DNA of 64,000 bases from Catenulispora sp. EB89 (GCF_041261445.1 NZ_JBGCCU010000022.1:1-64000); one strand, 5' to 3'. Shown: positions 33,937 to 44,009, counted from the stretch's first letter. Numbers and translations are program-made. Notes: generated from the letters alone by a model not told the origin.

Positions 33937-35562
33937 ATGCCCGGCCCGGCAGGCGCGACCATCGACGGCGGCGGCTCCCACCTGGCGGTGGCCGCGACCC
34001 TGGTACGGGCCGGCGTGATCCGTCCCGGACCCCCGCACCGCAGCGTCGGGCAGCTGCGCGCGCTGGCCTCCTGGGGCGCGACGATCGCCGGCGGCTTCCG
34101 GGCCGCCGCCGCGCGCACCCCGAACGCCGAGGCGGTCGTCGACGAGCGCGTCGTGCTCACCTACAAGCAGCTCACCACCCGCGCCACCCGCCTGGCCAAC
34201 GGCCTGCAGGAGCGCGGCGTCGGCCCCGGGGACAAGGTCGCGCTGCTGTGCCGCAACCACGCCGGCATGGTGATCTGCTTCATCGCTTGCGCCGAGCTCG
34301 GCGTGGACGCGGTCCTGCTGAACACCGGCCTGTCCGCCGGCCAGATGACCCAGGTCGTCACCGAGCAGCAGCCCAAGGCGGTGATCGCGGACTCGGAGTT
34401 CGACGGCGTGCTCACCGCCTGCCCGCCCGACGTGCTGCGGATCAACGCCTGGCCCGAGGAGGGCGCGGCGGTCGCGCTGACCCTGGACCAGATCATCGAC
34501 GGCGCGCCGGCCACGCACCGCAAGCCGCCGGCCCGGCCCGGCCGGATCATCGTCCTCACCTCGGGCACCACCGGCGCCCCCAAAGGCGCGCGCCGCCCCA
34601 ACCCGCCGGGCATCGGCGCGGCGGCCTCGATCCTGAGCCGGATCCCGCTGCACGCCGGCGAGCGGATCCTGGTGCCGGCGCCGATGTTCCACTCCTGGGG
34701 CCTGGCCGCGCTCCAGATCAGCATGCCGCTGCGGGCCACGCTGATCATGCAGCGCCGCTTCGATCCGGAGGCCACGCTCAAGGCGATCCAGACCAAGCGC
34801 CCCACGGCGATGTTCGCGGTGCCGGTGATGGTGCAGCGGATGCTGGACCTCGGCGAGGACGTGATCAAGAAGTACGACACCTCCTCGCTGCGCATCGTGG
34901 CGCTGTCCGGCTCGGCGATCCCGGCCGCGGCGGTGACGAAGTTCCTGGACACCTTCGGGCCAGTGCTCTACAACTTCTACGGCTCCACCGAGGTCTCCTG
35001 GGCCTCCATCGCCGACCCCAAGGACCTGCGCCAGGCCCCGACCACGGCCGGCCGGCCGCCGCTGGGCTCCAAGATCGTGATCCGCGACGTGGCCACCGGC
35101 AAGCCCGTCCCGACCGGCACCGTGGGCCGCATCTTCGTGTGGAACGACATGCTCTTCGAGGGCTACACCAACGGCGCCAACAAGGAGACCGCCGACGGCT
35201 ACATGGCCACCGGCGACCGCGGCTACGTCGACGCCCACGGCCTGCTGTTCGTCTCCGGCCGCGACGACGACATGATCGTCTCCGGCGGCGAGAACGTCTT
35301 CCCGCGCGAGGTCGAGGAGCTGATCGCGGCCCAGCCCGGGGTGCGCGAGTGCGCCGTGGTCGGGGTGCCGGACGCCGAGTGGGGCCAGCGCTTCGCCGCC
35401 TACATCGCGCTCCTGCCCGGCGCCTCGATGACCGAGGACGAGGTCAAGGCATTGGTGAAGGCCGGCCTGGCGCGCTTCTCGGTGCCGCGCGAAGTGCACT
35501 TCGTGGACGAACTGCCGCGCAACGCCACCGGCAAGGTCGTGAACCGGCTGCTGGCCGACTGA
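33937..35562 (+). CDS. Fatty-acid/acyl-CoA synthetase (AMP-forming)
   Basis: A 541-residue ANL-superfamily ligase that adenylates a carboxylic acid and joins it to CoA. Motifs are present in order: the P-loop TSGTTGAPKGARR at about residue 208, YNFYGSTEVSW (A5), and GRDDDMIVSGGENVFPREVE (hinge A8), with the catalytic Lys in NATGKVVNRLL at the C terminus. No carrier-protein domain is attached. It is 145 bases upstream of a close paralogue in the same direction, so the pair arose by duplication and may differ in acyl chain preference. Confidence 0.93.
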   Translation: MPGPAGATIDGGGSHLAVAATLVRAGVIRPGPPHRSVGQLRALASWGATIAGGFRAAAARTPNAEAVVDERVVLTYKQLTTRATRLANGLQERGVGPGDKVALLCRNHAGMVICFIACAELGVDAVLLNTGLSAGQMTQVVTEQQPKAVIADSEFDGVLTACPPDVLRINAWPEEGAAVALTLDQIIDGAPATHRKPPARPGRIIVLTSGTTGAPKGARRPNPPGIGAAASILSRIPLHAGERILVPAPMFHSWGLAALQISMPLRATLIMQRRFDPEATLKAIQTKRPTAMFAVPVMVQRMLDLGEDVIKKYDTSSLRIVALSGSAIPAAAVTKFLDTFGPVLYNFYGSTEVSWASIADPKDLRQAPTTAGRPPLGSKIVIRDVATGKPVPTGTVGRIFVWNDMLFEGYTNGANKETADGYMATGDRGYVDAHGLLFVSGRDDDMIVSGGENVFPREVEELIAAQPGVRECAVVGVPDAEWGQRFAAYIALLPGASMTEDEVKALVKAGLARFSVPREVHFVDELPRNATGKVVNRLLAD

Positions 35563-35707
35563 ATCGTGATCCTCCGACCGTGAATGAAGCGCGGGCTTCG
35601 GGATAACGGCTGCCGATCTTGTCCACGGCCGCTACCGGAACGGAACCGGAAAACTGCGAACCCCACAAACGCACAGCCATCCGTCACCCCGACAGGAGGG
35701 CACCGCC

Positions 35708-37396
35708 ATGTCCGCCAGCCGCGCCGAGCCCAGCGAGATCGCCGGCCCCAAAGGCACCGGCCTTCGGGTGTCGCGCATCCTGACGCGTTCCGGGGTCCTG
35801 CGCCCCGCGCGTCCGGACCGCACCGTCCGCCAACTGCTGAGCCTGGCCCGCTGGGGCGCCACCGTCGCCGGCGGCTACCGGGCCGCCGCGGCCCGCTCAC
35901 CGCACCGGATCGCGGTGATCGACGAGCGGCGCTCGGTGACCTTCCGCGAGGTGCACCGGCGTGCCGTCCGGCTGGCCAACGGCCTGGAGCGGCTCGGCGC
36001 CGCCCCGGGCAGCCGGGTGGCCGTGCTGTGCCGGAACCACGCCTGGTTCGTCGAGGCGGTGCTGGCCGCCGCCGAACTCGGCGCGGACGTGGTCCTGGTC
36101 AACACCGGCCTGTCCGTGCGGGCCACCGCCGAGGTGCTGCGCGCGCACGAGCCGGCCGTGGTGATCGCCGACGCCGAGTTCGCCGACCACGTCGCCTCGG
36201 CCCGGCTCGGCGTGCCGTTCCTGGTGGCCTGGCCGGACGCCACCGGCCCGGGCACCGGACGGCCGTTCGGCCCGCCCGCGCACCGGATGGCCGCCACCGC
36301 CACCGTCGACGACGTCATCGACACCGCCTCGGACGCCAAGCGCCGCCCGCCCCAGCGACCGGGCCGGATCATCGTCCTGACCTCCGGCACCACCGGCGCG
36401 CCGAAGGGCGCGCAGCGCGCGAACCCGCCGGGGCTGTCCGCCGCGGCCGGGCTGATCTCGCGGATCCCGCTGCGCTCCTGCGAATCAGTGCTCGTGGCCA
36501 CGCCGCTGTTCCACATGTGGGGCCTGGCCGCGCTGCAGATCGGGATGGCGCTGCGCGACACGCTGGTGTTGCAGCGTCGCTTCGAGCCCAAGGCGACGCT
36601 GCAGGCGATCGAGGAGCGGCGGTGCGCGGTGGTGTTCGGCGTGCCGGTGGTCCTGCAGCGGATCATGGAGCTGCCGCCGGAGCTGCGGGACTCGTACGAC
36701 ACCTCGTCGCTGCGGATCGTGGCGACGTCGGGCTCGGCGATACCGACGCCGGTGGTCACCTCGTTCATGGACGTCTTCGGCGACGTCCTCTACAACTTCT
36801 ACGGCTCCACCGAGGTCTCCTGGGCCGCCATCGCCGAACCCGCCGACCTGCGCATCGCGCCGAACACCGCCGGGCGTCCGCCGCTGGACTCCCGGCTGAA
36901 GGTGCTCGACGACCGCGGCGAGGTGGTGCCGCGCGGCGTCACCGGCCGGATCTTCGTCTGGAACACGCTGCTGTTCGAGGGCTACACCAGCGGCGGCACC
37001 AAGGAGCACCGCGCCGGGTACATGGCGACCAACGACCGGGGCCATCTGGACTCCTCCGGCCGGCTGTTCGTCCACGGCCGGGACGCGGACATGATCGTGT
37101 GCGCGGGGGAGCAGCTGTTCCCGCGCGAGGTCGAGGACCTGCTCGCCTCGGTGCAGGACATCCGGGAGGCCGCGGTGGTCGGGGTGCCCGACGCCGACCA
37201 GGGGCAGCGCTTCGCCGCGTACGTCGTGGTCCGGCCCGGCGCCGAGATGACGGCGCCGCAGGTGCGCGGGGTCGTGGCGCGCTACCTGCCGGGAAACGCG
37301 GTGCCGCGCGACGTCGTGTTCGTCGACGCGCTGCCGCGCAACGCCACCGGCAAGGTGGTGGTGCGGGATCTGCCGCCGTCGTTGGCGGGGGCCTGA
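35708..37396 (+). CDS. Fatty-acid/acyl-CoA synthetase (AMP-forming), paralogue
   Basis: A 562-residue ANL ligase, clearly homologous to the one upstream. TSGTTGAPKGAQRANPPG, YNFYGSTEVSWAAIAEP and the C-terminal NATGKVVVRDL lysine are intact; the hinge reads GRDADMIVCAGEQLFPREVE. ATG follows AGGAGGG. The N-terminal extension of about 20 residues differs from the first copy. It ends before a 13-bp terminator. The two genes are likely one transcript. Confidence 0.92.
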   Translation: MSASRAEPSEIAGPKGTGLRVSRILTRSGVLRPARPDRTVRQLLSLARWGATVAGGYRAAAARSPHRIAVIDERRSVTFREVHRRAVRLANGLERLGAAPGSRVAVLCRNHAWFVEAVLAAAELGADVVLVNTGLSVRATAEVLRAHEPAVVIADAEFADHVASARLGVPFLVAWPDATGPGTGRPFGPPAHRMAATATVDDVIDTASDAKRRPPQRPGRIIVLTSGTTGAPKGAQRANPPGLSAAAGLISRIPLRSCESVLVATPLFHMWGLAALQIGMALRDTLVLQRRFEPKATLQAIEERRCAVVFGVPVVLQRIMELPPELRDSYDTSSLRIVATSGSAIPTPVVTSFMDVFGDVLYNFYGSTEVSWAAIAEPADLRIAPNTAGRPPLDSRLKVLDDRGEVVPRGVTGRIFVWNTLLFEGYTSGGTKEHRAGYMATNDRGHLDSSGRLFVHGRDADMIVCAGEQLFPREVEDLLASVQDIREAAVVGVPDADQGQRFAAYVVVRPGAEMTAPQVRGVVARYLPGNAVPRDVVFVDALPRNATGKVVVRDLPPSLAGA

Positions 37397-37471
37397 CGGA
37401 CCGCCGATCGGCGGTTCCGATCTTCCCCTCCGGTCACCCCTCGCGCACCCCTGATTCCCCTTAGTGCCCGA

Positions 37472-37508
37472 GCCGGATGGCGCGCCCGCCAGGCGCGCGC
37501 CATCCGGC
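37472..37508. terminator. Terminator between convergent genes
   Basis: A 13-bp perfect stem (37472-37484, gccggatggcgcg, with 37496-37508) and 11-base loop lie between the acyl-CoA synthetases and the ABC permease, able to serve both. Confidence 0.85.
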
Positions 37509-37538
37509 CGCTCTCCAATTGCCCGCGCCGGGGCCCGG

Positions 37539-40538
37539 CTATCCCCGTCGTCGCCGAATCTCTACCTTCGAGCGTGTCACCAGGGCCGCTCCGATCCCGG
37601 CGAGCATCGGAACGATCACGATCGTGCCGATGAGGAACCACCACGGGATCGCGAGGTAGCTCTGCGCGTGGACGCTCGGCGCGGCGCCGAAGCCGCCGAA
37701 GCGTGAGCCTGTCGTTCCTTCGAACGCGGACTGGACGAAGCTGTGCGACCGGGCCTCGACGATCGCCACGGCCGGGACGAGCCCGGTCGCCGAGCCCAGG
37801 ACGGCGCCCATGGCGGCGGTGATCGTGGCCTGCGATCCGGCGAGGGTACGGCGCACGCGCGGGCGCGCGCCGACCGCGGCCAGGGTCTCCAGGTCGGCCT
37901 GGCCGTCGGTGATGGCCAGGCCGGTGGAGATCGCGGCCGCGCCGAGGGTCACGAACGCCGCGACGGCGGCCAGCGCCAGCATCGTGGTGTCGTTGCCGCC
38001 CTGGTAGCCGCGCTCGACCTTGAGCAGCGCGGTGGTGCCCAGAGTCTCGGCCGCGGCGTTGGCGCGCTCTTCCTCGGCCTTGGTCGGCATGCGGGTGGTG
38101 TCGAACAGGATCATCGACGGGGCGTACTTCACGTGGTAGCGGTCGGCCGCCGACTGCGGGATCAGGGCCCGGACCCCGTTGACGGCGCTGCCGTCCTTGG
38201 TCCTGGCGACCGCTGCGGGCAGGGTCAGCGGGGCCGGGGCCGGTCCGCTGCAGAAGAGGGCGAACTGCTGGCGGATGGGGTCGGGCAGGTCCGCGCCGGC
38301 CGGCGGGCAGCTGCGCTGCAGGGCGATGGTGGCGGTCGCCGCGCCGGTGGCGGAGCCCGTCGACGAGACCGTGCCGTTGAGGTCGTAGGGGGTGAACACG
38401 ACCATGCCGCCGGCCGCGAGGGTCTGCTCGGCCTGCGGGTCGACGGTGCCGGTGAGGGCGCGCAGGGTGGCGGCGTCGCCCGGGACGACCTGGCCGCCGC
38501 TGAAGGCGGCCACGCAGCGCGGGTCGGACTGGATCATCGACTCGGCGTCCTGGCCGGAGGGGAAGGGGAGGGAGCCGTCTGTGTTGTTGAAGAAGGGGCA
38601 GTCGTTCGCGAGGGTGCGCTTGACGACGATGCTGATCGGGACGAAGCCGTTGTAGTTCTGGGTGGGGATCACGGCCGCGGAGCGGACCGGGAGGGTGGCG
38701 CTGATCGCGGCGATGGCTTTGGCGGGGTCGATCGGCGGGGTGGCGGGATTGGTGGGATTGCCGGGATTGTTCGGGTCGCCGGAGTTCGGGAAAATCGGGC
38801 CTGATCCGAACGGTTCGGCGCCCTGGAGTTGCCGCTGCGCGGCTGCTCCGAACATCAGCGCCACCTGGCCGGGACGCAGGTCACTGTGATACTGCGCTTT
38901 GCCGCGGGCGTCGGTGCTGGTGAGCATGGTGGCCACGGCGGTGGATCCGGCCACCGCGGCCAGGATCGCGGCGACGGCCGGGGCGGTGCGGCCCCGGTTG
39001 CGTGCGCTGTCGCGCAGGGCCATGCGGCCGGTGAGCGGGAGCAGGCGGCCGAGCTTGCCAGTGAGGGCCACCAGCAGCGGGGTGCAGGCGACGACGCCGA
39101 GTTCGGACACCGCGATGCCGGCGACCAGCGGGAGGGTGTGGATGCCGGGCTGGAAGACCGCGTAGGCGGTGGCCGCGATGCCGGCGGCCAGGACGACCAC
39201 GCCGAGCGTCGCCAGCTTCCACGGCACGCCCCGGGCTCCGCGTCGGCCGCCGGTCAGGGCCTGGAGGACCTGCTGGCGTCCGGTGATGACGGCGGGGATC
39301 AGGGCCGCGATCAGGCCGGTCACCACGCCGATCAGCGCGGCCAGGGCGAGGTCGCCGGGCGCGATGCGGAACGCGCCCGGCTCGCGGTGCGTGAGGGTGA
39401 CCGCCTCGGGCAGGGCCAGGCGTCCCAGCCCGATCCCGGCCAGCGCGCCGACGATGCCGCCGACCGCGCCGAGCACCAGGCCGTCGGCCAGCACGATGGC
39501 GCGCACCATGCGCTGGTCGGCCCCGGCGGCGCCCATCAGCCCGAAGTCGCGGCGGCGCTTGCGGGCCCCCACGGCGAAGGCCGGGCCGGCCAGGAGCACC
39601 ACTTCCAGCAGGGCCATGACCACGCCGACGGCGCCGACCGCGAGCAGCGCCTGCGCCAGCCGGCTGCTGCCGGCCGAGGCGGCGCGGTAGTGCTGGAGCA
39701 GCGGCACGGCGGAGTCCGGCGGCGGGTTCTCGGCGACCAGCAGGGACTCGGCGGAGTAGCCGGTCTGGTTCAGCTTCTGGACCTGGGCCCAGCTCAGGCC
39801 GCCGGGGACCTGCGCGAGCCACTTGGCCGGGCCGGCGTCGTTCGGGCCGCTGGGCAGCGTGCCGGGGTAGGCGACGATCTCCTCGGCGTCCAGGTGCGCG
39901 GGGTCGTCGTACTCGCCGACGATGGTGAGCTGGTGCTCCGGCAGGCGACCGCTGCGGTCGGGTACCTCGTCGGGGCTCAGGAACTCGGCGCTGAGATGGT
40001 CGCCGACGCGCTTGTCGAGGCCGGAGAGCAGGGAGGTGGAGAGCGTGACCTCGCCCTTGGCGCCTGGCGCGCGACCGGACTTCTTGACGTAGAGCCCATC
40101 AAGCAGCGGGTTCCCGAGGTCACGCTCGGCGGCCTGCACCGAGTACGCCCCCTGCGGCGAGCTCACGCGCATCTCCTGCGGCGCTGGCATCGGCACGACG
40201 CGCGACCCCGCCGGCAGCGCCCCGGCATCGATCGGCGAGGCGATCTGCGCGCCCTGCAAAGCGCCGGCCAGCATGCCGCCGGCCTGCGGCGAGATGGGCA
40301 CACTGCCGTCCGGCAACTGCTCGATCGGCGCGGGCGCGACGAACGACACCAGCGCATCGGCCCGCCCGACGTCCCGCTGCACCCGCTCGACGGTGGTGAG
40401 CTTGGTGGTGTGGTAGAGCGTGTCGGCCGCACTCGCCCCGGCCACCGGCAGCGCCAACATCGCCGCGACCAGCACGGAGCGGCCCTTGTGGCGCAGGGCT
40501 TCGCGCCGCGCGATGCGGACGGCGACCTTCCAGATCAT
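37539..40538 (-). CDS. FtsX/MacB-type ABC transporter permease
   Basis: A 999-residue permease with two FtsX cores. An N-terminal helix (RSVLVAAMLALPVAGASAAD) leads into a large extracytoplasmic domain; three helices follow at about residues 290-415, then a central two-helix block, a second outside domain of about 220 residues, and three final helices, the typical four-plus-four layout of duplicated FtsX permeases. The outside domain has a short Asn/Pro repeat (PNNPGNPTNP) encoded by three 9-bp units at 38743-38769. No ATPase gene adjoins it. The nearest is at 44730, a MacB-like ATPase without a permease, which is a candidate partner. Confidence 0.9.
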   Translation of the reverse strand: MIWKVAVRIARREALRHKGRSVLVAAMLALPVAGASAADTLYHTTKLTTVERVQRDVGRADALVSFVAPAPIEQLPDGSVPISPQAGGMLAGALQGAQIASPIDAGALPAGSRVVPMPAPQEMRVSSPQGAYSVQAAERDLGNPLLDGLYVKKSGRAPGAKGEVTLSTSLLSGLDKRVGDHLSAEFLSPDEVPDRSGRLPEHQLTIVGEYDDPAHLDAEEIVAYPGTLPSGPNDAGPAKWLAQVPGGLSWAQVQKLNQTGYSAESLLVAENPPPDSAVPLLQHYRAASAGSSRLAQALLAVGAVGVVMALLEVVLLAGPAFAVGARKRRRDFGLMGAAGADQRMVRAIVLADGLVLGAVGGIVGALAGIGLGRLALPEAVTLTHREPGAFRIAPGDLALAALIGVVTGLIAALIPAVITGRQQVLQALTGGRRGARGVPWKLATLGVVVLAAGIAATAYAVFQPGIHTLPLVAGIAVSELGVVACTPLLVALTGKLGRLLPLTGRMALRDSARNRGRTAPAVAAILAAVAGSTAVATMLTSTDARGKAQYHSDLRPGQVALMFGAAAQRQLQGAEPFGSGPIFPNSGDPNNPGNPTNPATPPIDPAKAIAAISATLPVRSAAVIPTQNYNGFVPISIVVKRTLANDCPFFNNTDGSLPFPSGQDAESMIQSDPRCVAAFSGGQVVPGDAATLRALTGTVDPQAEQTLAAGGMVVFTPYDLNGTVSSTGSATGAATATIALQRSCPPAGADLPDPIRQQFALFCSGPAPAPLTLPAAVARTKDGSAVNGVRALIPQSAADRYHVKYAPSMILFDTTRMPTKAEEERANAAAETLGTTALLKVERGYQGGNDTTMLALAAVAAFVTLGAAAISTGLAITDGQADLETLAAVGARPRVRRTLAGSQATITAAMGAVLGSATGLVPAVAIVEARSHSFVQSAFEGTTGSRFGGFGAAPSVHAQSYLAIPWWFLIGTIVIVPMLAGIGAALVTRSKVEIRRRRG

Positions 40539-41151
40539 GGGGTCAAGGGATACCGGGTATGTTCGAGCTCTGCATCGTGCGGAATGCGTAGATCTTTTGG
40601 GCGGTCGGGGAATGCCTGGAGATAACTGGCCTCATGCGCGACTATTGGGGAAAGTGAGGGGTGCGGGGAAGGGGTGTTGTGGCGGCTGGGGCGCTGCGAA
40701 ACCGCTGGTAGGTGGGGTGGTAGGCGGCTCATCGCGGGTGTGAGTTTGAGTCCGGGTCCGGCAAGCAGGCAAAAGTTAAGGCTGGCGGGTGAGCGCGGCG
40801 CGAAATCGGCAAGTTGGCAGGGATGGCAGCCGCCTGCGTCTGCTGGCTCGAGCCGGAGTCGGGACTGGCAGGCAAGTGGTGGCCGGAGGCTGGCGGGCGC
40901 GGCGCACATCTGCTGGCGGAGTTGCTGGCCAGCCTCGCTCAGACCGCGCTCGCGGGCGGGTCGGCGACTCGATCGGCGCGATGCTGCGCGCGAAGCTCGG
41001 TCGGCGCGCGTCGGTAGGACCGGCGGGCAGGTGTGTGCGGCGCGAATCCGCCAGCGGGCGCGGCGGCTAGAAGCTCGGGCGGGCCGTGGTTGGGGCAGGT
41101 AGGCAGGTGTGCGGCGCGAATTCCGCCGGCGAGCATGCTCGGCCGGCGAAC
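40539..41151. other. 613-bp non-coding gap with degenerate repeats
   Basis: No gene is supported here. The first part is the permease upstream region. The second part contains related GC-rich segments: ggcaggtgtgtgcggcgcgaa (from 41026) and a near copy at 41102-41127, plus weaker copies of a gctggcggg(...)gcggcgc pattern at 40781 and 40888. It looks like decayed repeated DNA. A start could be read on either strand but codon use is poor. Confidence 0.6.
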
Positions 41152-42765
41152 TCAGCCCTGTCCCCAGGGGATCTCGGGCGACTTGTAGTAGGCGATCCCC
41201 AGCTTGTCCCACAGCGGCGCCTGGTCGGCGAGTCGTTGTGCGAACTTCGGCCAGTTGTGGGTGTTCGGTGTGGACCAGCCGATTTCGGCGATGGCGGGGA
41301 GGCGGGGGTAGGCCAGGGTCTCCGCGTCCTTGAGGCTCTTCACTGTCTCGCTCCACAGTGGTGCCTCGACGCCGAGTACTGATGAGGGTGTGATGCCAGG
41401 CAGCACTGTCACCGGGTCCCAGGCGTAGGCCTTCGACACCGGGGTGTAGCCGGCCCAATGCAGGCCGAGGGGGAAGCCGGGGGTTGGCTGCTGGTCCAGG
41501 TAGGCGTGGTTGCCGGGGGCCATGATCAGCTTTGTGCCCTGGTCCGCCGCCTGCGTCACGTACGGCTGGGGCTGCGCCGTGTTCCAGTACTCCAGCACCG
41601 TCTGGGGCAGCAGGGGCGCGGTGCCGGCCTCGGCCCAGGCGATCGGGGTGCGGCCGTGGGCGGCGACGAGGTTCTGCGCGCGTTGGACGAAGGCGTTGTA
41701 CTGCGTCAGGTTCAGTGCCTGCGCTTCGTCGCCGCCCATGTGGAGGTAGGGGCCGGGGGTGGCGTCGGCGGCGGCGTTGGTCGCTGAATCGACAAATCTG
41801 TATGTTGATTCACTCGTCGTGCACAGTGCGTCGTAGCCGGGGGACGCCGACGTCACCGGGCCGTGGTGCCTGCCGTCGCAGGCCAGCGCCGGGTACGCGG
41901 ACGCGGCCGCGCCGACGTGGCCGGGCATGTCGATCTCCGGGATCACCGTCATGTACCGCGACGCAGCGTAGTCGACGATCTCCTTCAGCTCCGCCGCCGT
42001 GTAGTACCCGCCGGGACCGCCGCCGACCTGCGTGGCGCCGCCGACCGTGGCCAGCTTCGGCCAGCCCGGCACGGTGAACCGCCAGCCCTGGTCGTCGGTG
42101 AGGTGCAGGTGGAACTTGTTGACCTTGTACAGTGCGGCGGCGTCGATGTAGGCCTTGACGTCGGCCACGCTGTAGAAGTGGCGCGCGACGTCCAGCATCA
42201 CGCCGCGATACGCGAAGCGCGGGTGGTCGGTGATCGTGCCGGCTTGGAGCTTGGCGCCGATCAGGAGCTGGTGGATGGTCTGGACGCCGTGGAAGAGCCC
42301 TGCGTCGGTGGCAGCGGTGAGCGTGACCGAGGCCGGGGTGACGGCGAGGGCGTAGCCCTCCGTGCCCAGGGACGGATCGCCTCCGGTGGGCTGGAGGGCG
42401 AGTCGGATGGTGGCGTCGGTGCTTTGCGTGGTCTGCAAAATCCGCGGCGCCAGGCCGGTCTGCTGCTTGAGGTACGCCGCGAGGTCGGCCGCGACCGCCT
42501 CAGCACCGGGGGAGGAGTGGATTTCAGTAGCACCCGTGAGGGTGAACGTGCCGGCGGCCGCGGTGATGCTTGAAGGCTCGGGGACGACACGTTCGAGCGC
42601 CGTCGAGTCAACAGGGGGCGCAGGTGAAGAGGTCCCGGACGTAGTGCTATCGGCGCTGGTAGGAGCAGGAGAGGCCTTGGTGCCGCTGCAAGCGGACAGC
42701 GTGATCAAAGCGGCGGAAACGCTGATCACCGCCGCGATCCGGAGCGTATGGGGTCGGCCGGTCAC
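41152..42765 (-). CDS. GH20 beta-N-acetylhexosaminidase lipoprotein
   Basis: A 537-residue secreted hexosaminidase. A GTG start opens a lipoprotein signal with lipobox LSACS. A Ser/Thr linker and an N-terminal GH20b domain (about 60-180) precede the catalytic barrel with MLDVARHFYSV, HLHLTDDQGWR and the catalytic Asp-Glu pair in HMGGDEAQ at about residue 362. It releases GlcNAc from chitin oligosaccharides or glycans. The GTG overlaps the TGA of the upstream MFS gene (GTGA), so it is coupled to that transporter. The same frame is open further upstream, but that part is antisense to nothing recognised and was rejected. Confidence 0.92.
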   Translation of the reverse strand: MTGRPHTLRIAAVISVSAALITLSACSGTKASPAPTSADSTTSGTSSPAPPVDSTALERVVPEPSSITAAAGTFTLTGATEIHSSPGAEAVAADLAAYLKQQTGLAPRILQTTQSTDATIRLALQPTGGDPSLGTEGYALAVTPASVTLTAATDAGLFHGVQTIHQLLIGAKLQAGTITDHPRFAYRGVMLDVARHFYSVADVKAYIDAAALYKVNKFHLHLTDDQGWRFTVPGWPKLATVGGATQVGGGPGGYYTAAELKEIVDYAASRYMTVIPEIDMPGHVGAAASAYPALACDGRHHGPVTSASPGYDALCTTSESTYRFVDSATNAAADATPGPYLHMGGDEAQALNLTQYNAFVQRAQNLVAAHGRTPIAWAEAGTAPLLPQTVLEYWNTAQPQPYVTQAADQGTKLIMAPGNHAYLDQQPTPGFPLGLHWAGYTPVSKAYAWDPVTVLPGITPSSVLGVEAPLWSETVKSLKDAETLAYPRLPAIAEIGWSTPNTHNWPKFAQRLADQAPLWDKLGIAYYKSPEIPWGQG

Positions 42766-44009
42766 CCCGCGAGGGTAGACCACCGCCGCGTCACCCCGAG
42801 CCACCCGAGCGCGACACACGCGACGATCGCCGCGACCGTGAACATCCACGCCGCACCGGACCCGACCAGCAGCCCACCCGAAGCCGTACCGATCCCGAGC
42901 CCGACGTAGATCGCCGACGCGTTCAGCGCCATGAGCAGCGGGGCCTCGGCCGGCGCGGCACTGAACAACCGGTGCTGTTGCGGCGGGGTCTGACACCACG
43001 TGGAAGCGCCCCACGCGACCGCCAGCAGCGTGACGAGCACAGGCGCGTGGACTCCAGTACCCGCCAGCAGAGCCAAAGCCGCCAGACTCACGGCCATCAC
43101 CGCGTACCCGGCGGCCAACACCCGCGTCGGCCCGAGCCGGTCGGCGGCGACACCGGCCGCGAGGTTCCCGGCGATGGCGCCGACCCCGTACGCCGCCAGG
43201 ATCCACGCGGTCGCGCCGTGCGAGATGCCCAACGCGTGCAGGGCCGGGATCGCGTAGGCGTAGACGGTGTAGGCAGCGGCCATCCCGAGCACCGTCAACG
43301 GAAGCACCGTGGCCACACCAGGGCGACGCAAAGCGGCCAGCCGCGCCGACAACGGCACCGGCGCCGATCCCGGCAGCTTCGGCATCAGCGCGGCCGCGGC
43401 GATCGCGGTCCCGAGACAGAGCCCTGCGACCAGCCAGAGCGCCGCACGCCAACCCATCACCGAACCCACCGCGTCGCCGAGCGGCACGCCCAGCGCCGTC
43501 GCGACCGTCAGCCCGCCGACGACGACCGACAGCGCGCGCCCCCGCATCTCCGGCCGCACCAGCGCGGCCGAGACGGCGCCGGCGGTCGGCGTGTAACCCG
43601 CCGCTCCGGCAGCGGCCAGAACCCGGCTCGCCAGCAGCAGCGGCAGGTTCGGCGCCAGCGCGGAGGCGGCGTTGGCGGCGGCCAGGACGGCCAGGGCGGC
43701 GACGAGCAGAACCCGGCGGGGGAAGCGTGCGGTAAGCGTGGCGACCACTGGGGAGGCGATCGCGTAGGCGGCGGCGAAGACGGTCACGGCCTGCCCGGCG
43801 CTCGCGGTGGAGGTGTGCAGGGACGTGGCGACGTCGGGGAGGAAGCCGGCGAGGACGAACGCGTCGGTGCCGACGGCGAAGGTGCCCAGCGCCAGGATCA
43901 GCGTGCGACCGAGTCCCCTTGGGGGTTGGGGTTGGCGTTGGCGTTCGGCTTGGAGGCGGTGGTCGCGTTCTCGGCCACGACCATCGAACGATATCGAGAC
44001 ACCAGACAT
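42762..44009 (-). CDS. MFS transporter, DHA1 type
   Basis: A 415-residue, 12-helix major facilitator similar to AraJ/NepI-type exporters; the helices begin at LILALGTFAVGTDAFVLAGFLPDVA. A charged Arg/Gln-rich cytoplasmic N terminus of about 30 residues precedes helix 1. It ends overlapping the hexosaminidase start by four bases and lies 74 bases after an Rrf2 regulator on the same strand. A sugar or drug export function is typical of the family. Confidence 0.88.
   Translation of the reverse strand: MSGVSISFDGRGRERDHRLQAERQRQPQPPRGLGRTLILALGTFAVGTDAFVLAGFLPDVATSLHTSTASAGQAVTVFAAAYAIASPVVATLTARFPRRVLLVAALAVLAAANAASALAPNLPLLLASRVLAAAGAAGYTPTAGAVSAALVRPEMRGRALSVVVGGLTVATALGVPLGDAVGSVMGWRAALWLVAGLCLGTAIAAAALMPKLPGSAPVPLSARLAALRRPGVATVLPLTVLGMAAAYTVYAYAIPALHALGISHGATAWILAAYGVGAIAGNLAAGVAADRLGPTRVLAAGYAVMAVSLAALALLAGTGVHAPVLVTLLAVAWGASTWCQTPPQQHRLFSAAPAEAPLLMALNASAIYVGLGIGTASGGLLVGSGAAWMFTVAAIVACVALGWLGVTRRWSTLAG

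Noticed and set aside
33937-37396. AMP ligases as part of an NRPS cluster
   Set aside because: No carrier, condensation or thioesterase domains are present; both proteins are free-standing acyl-CoA synthetases.
41152-43452. 766-residue extension of the hexosaminidase
   Set aside because: The extra N-terminal part is antisense-frame translation within the MFS gene; the lipoprotein signal begins at 42765.
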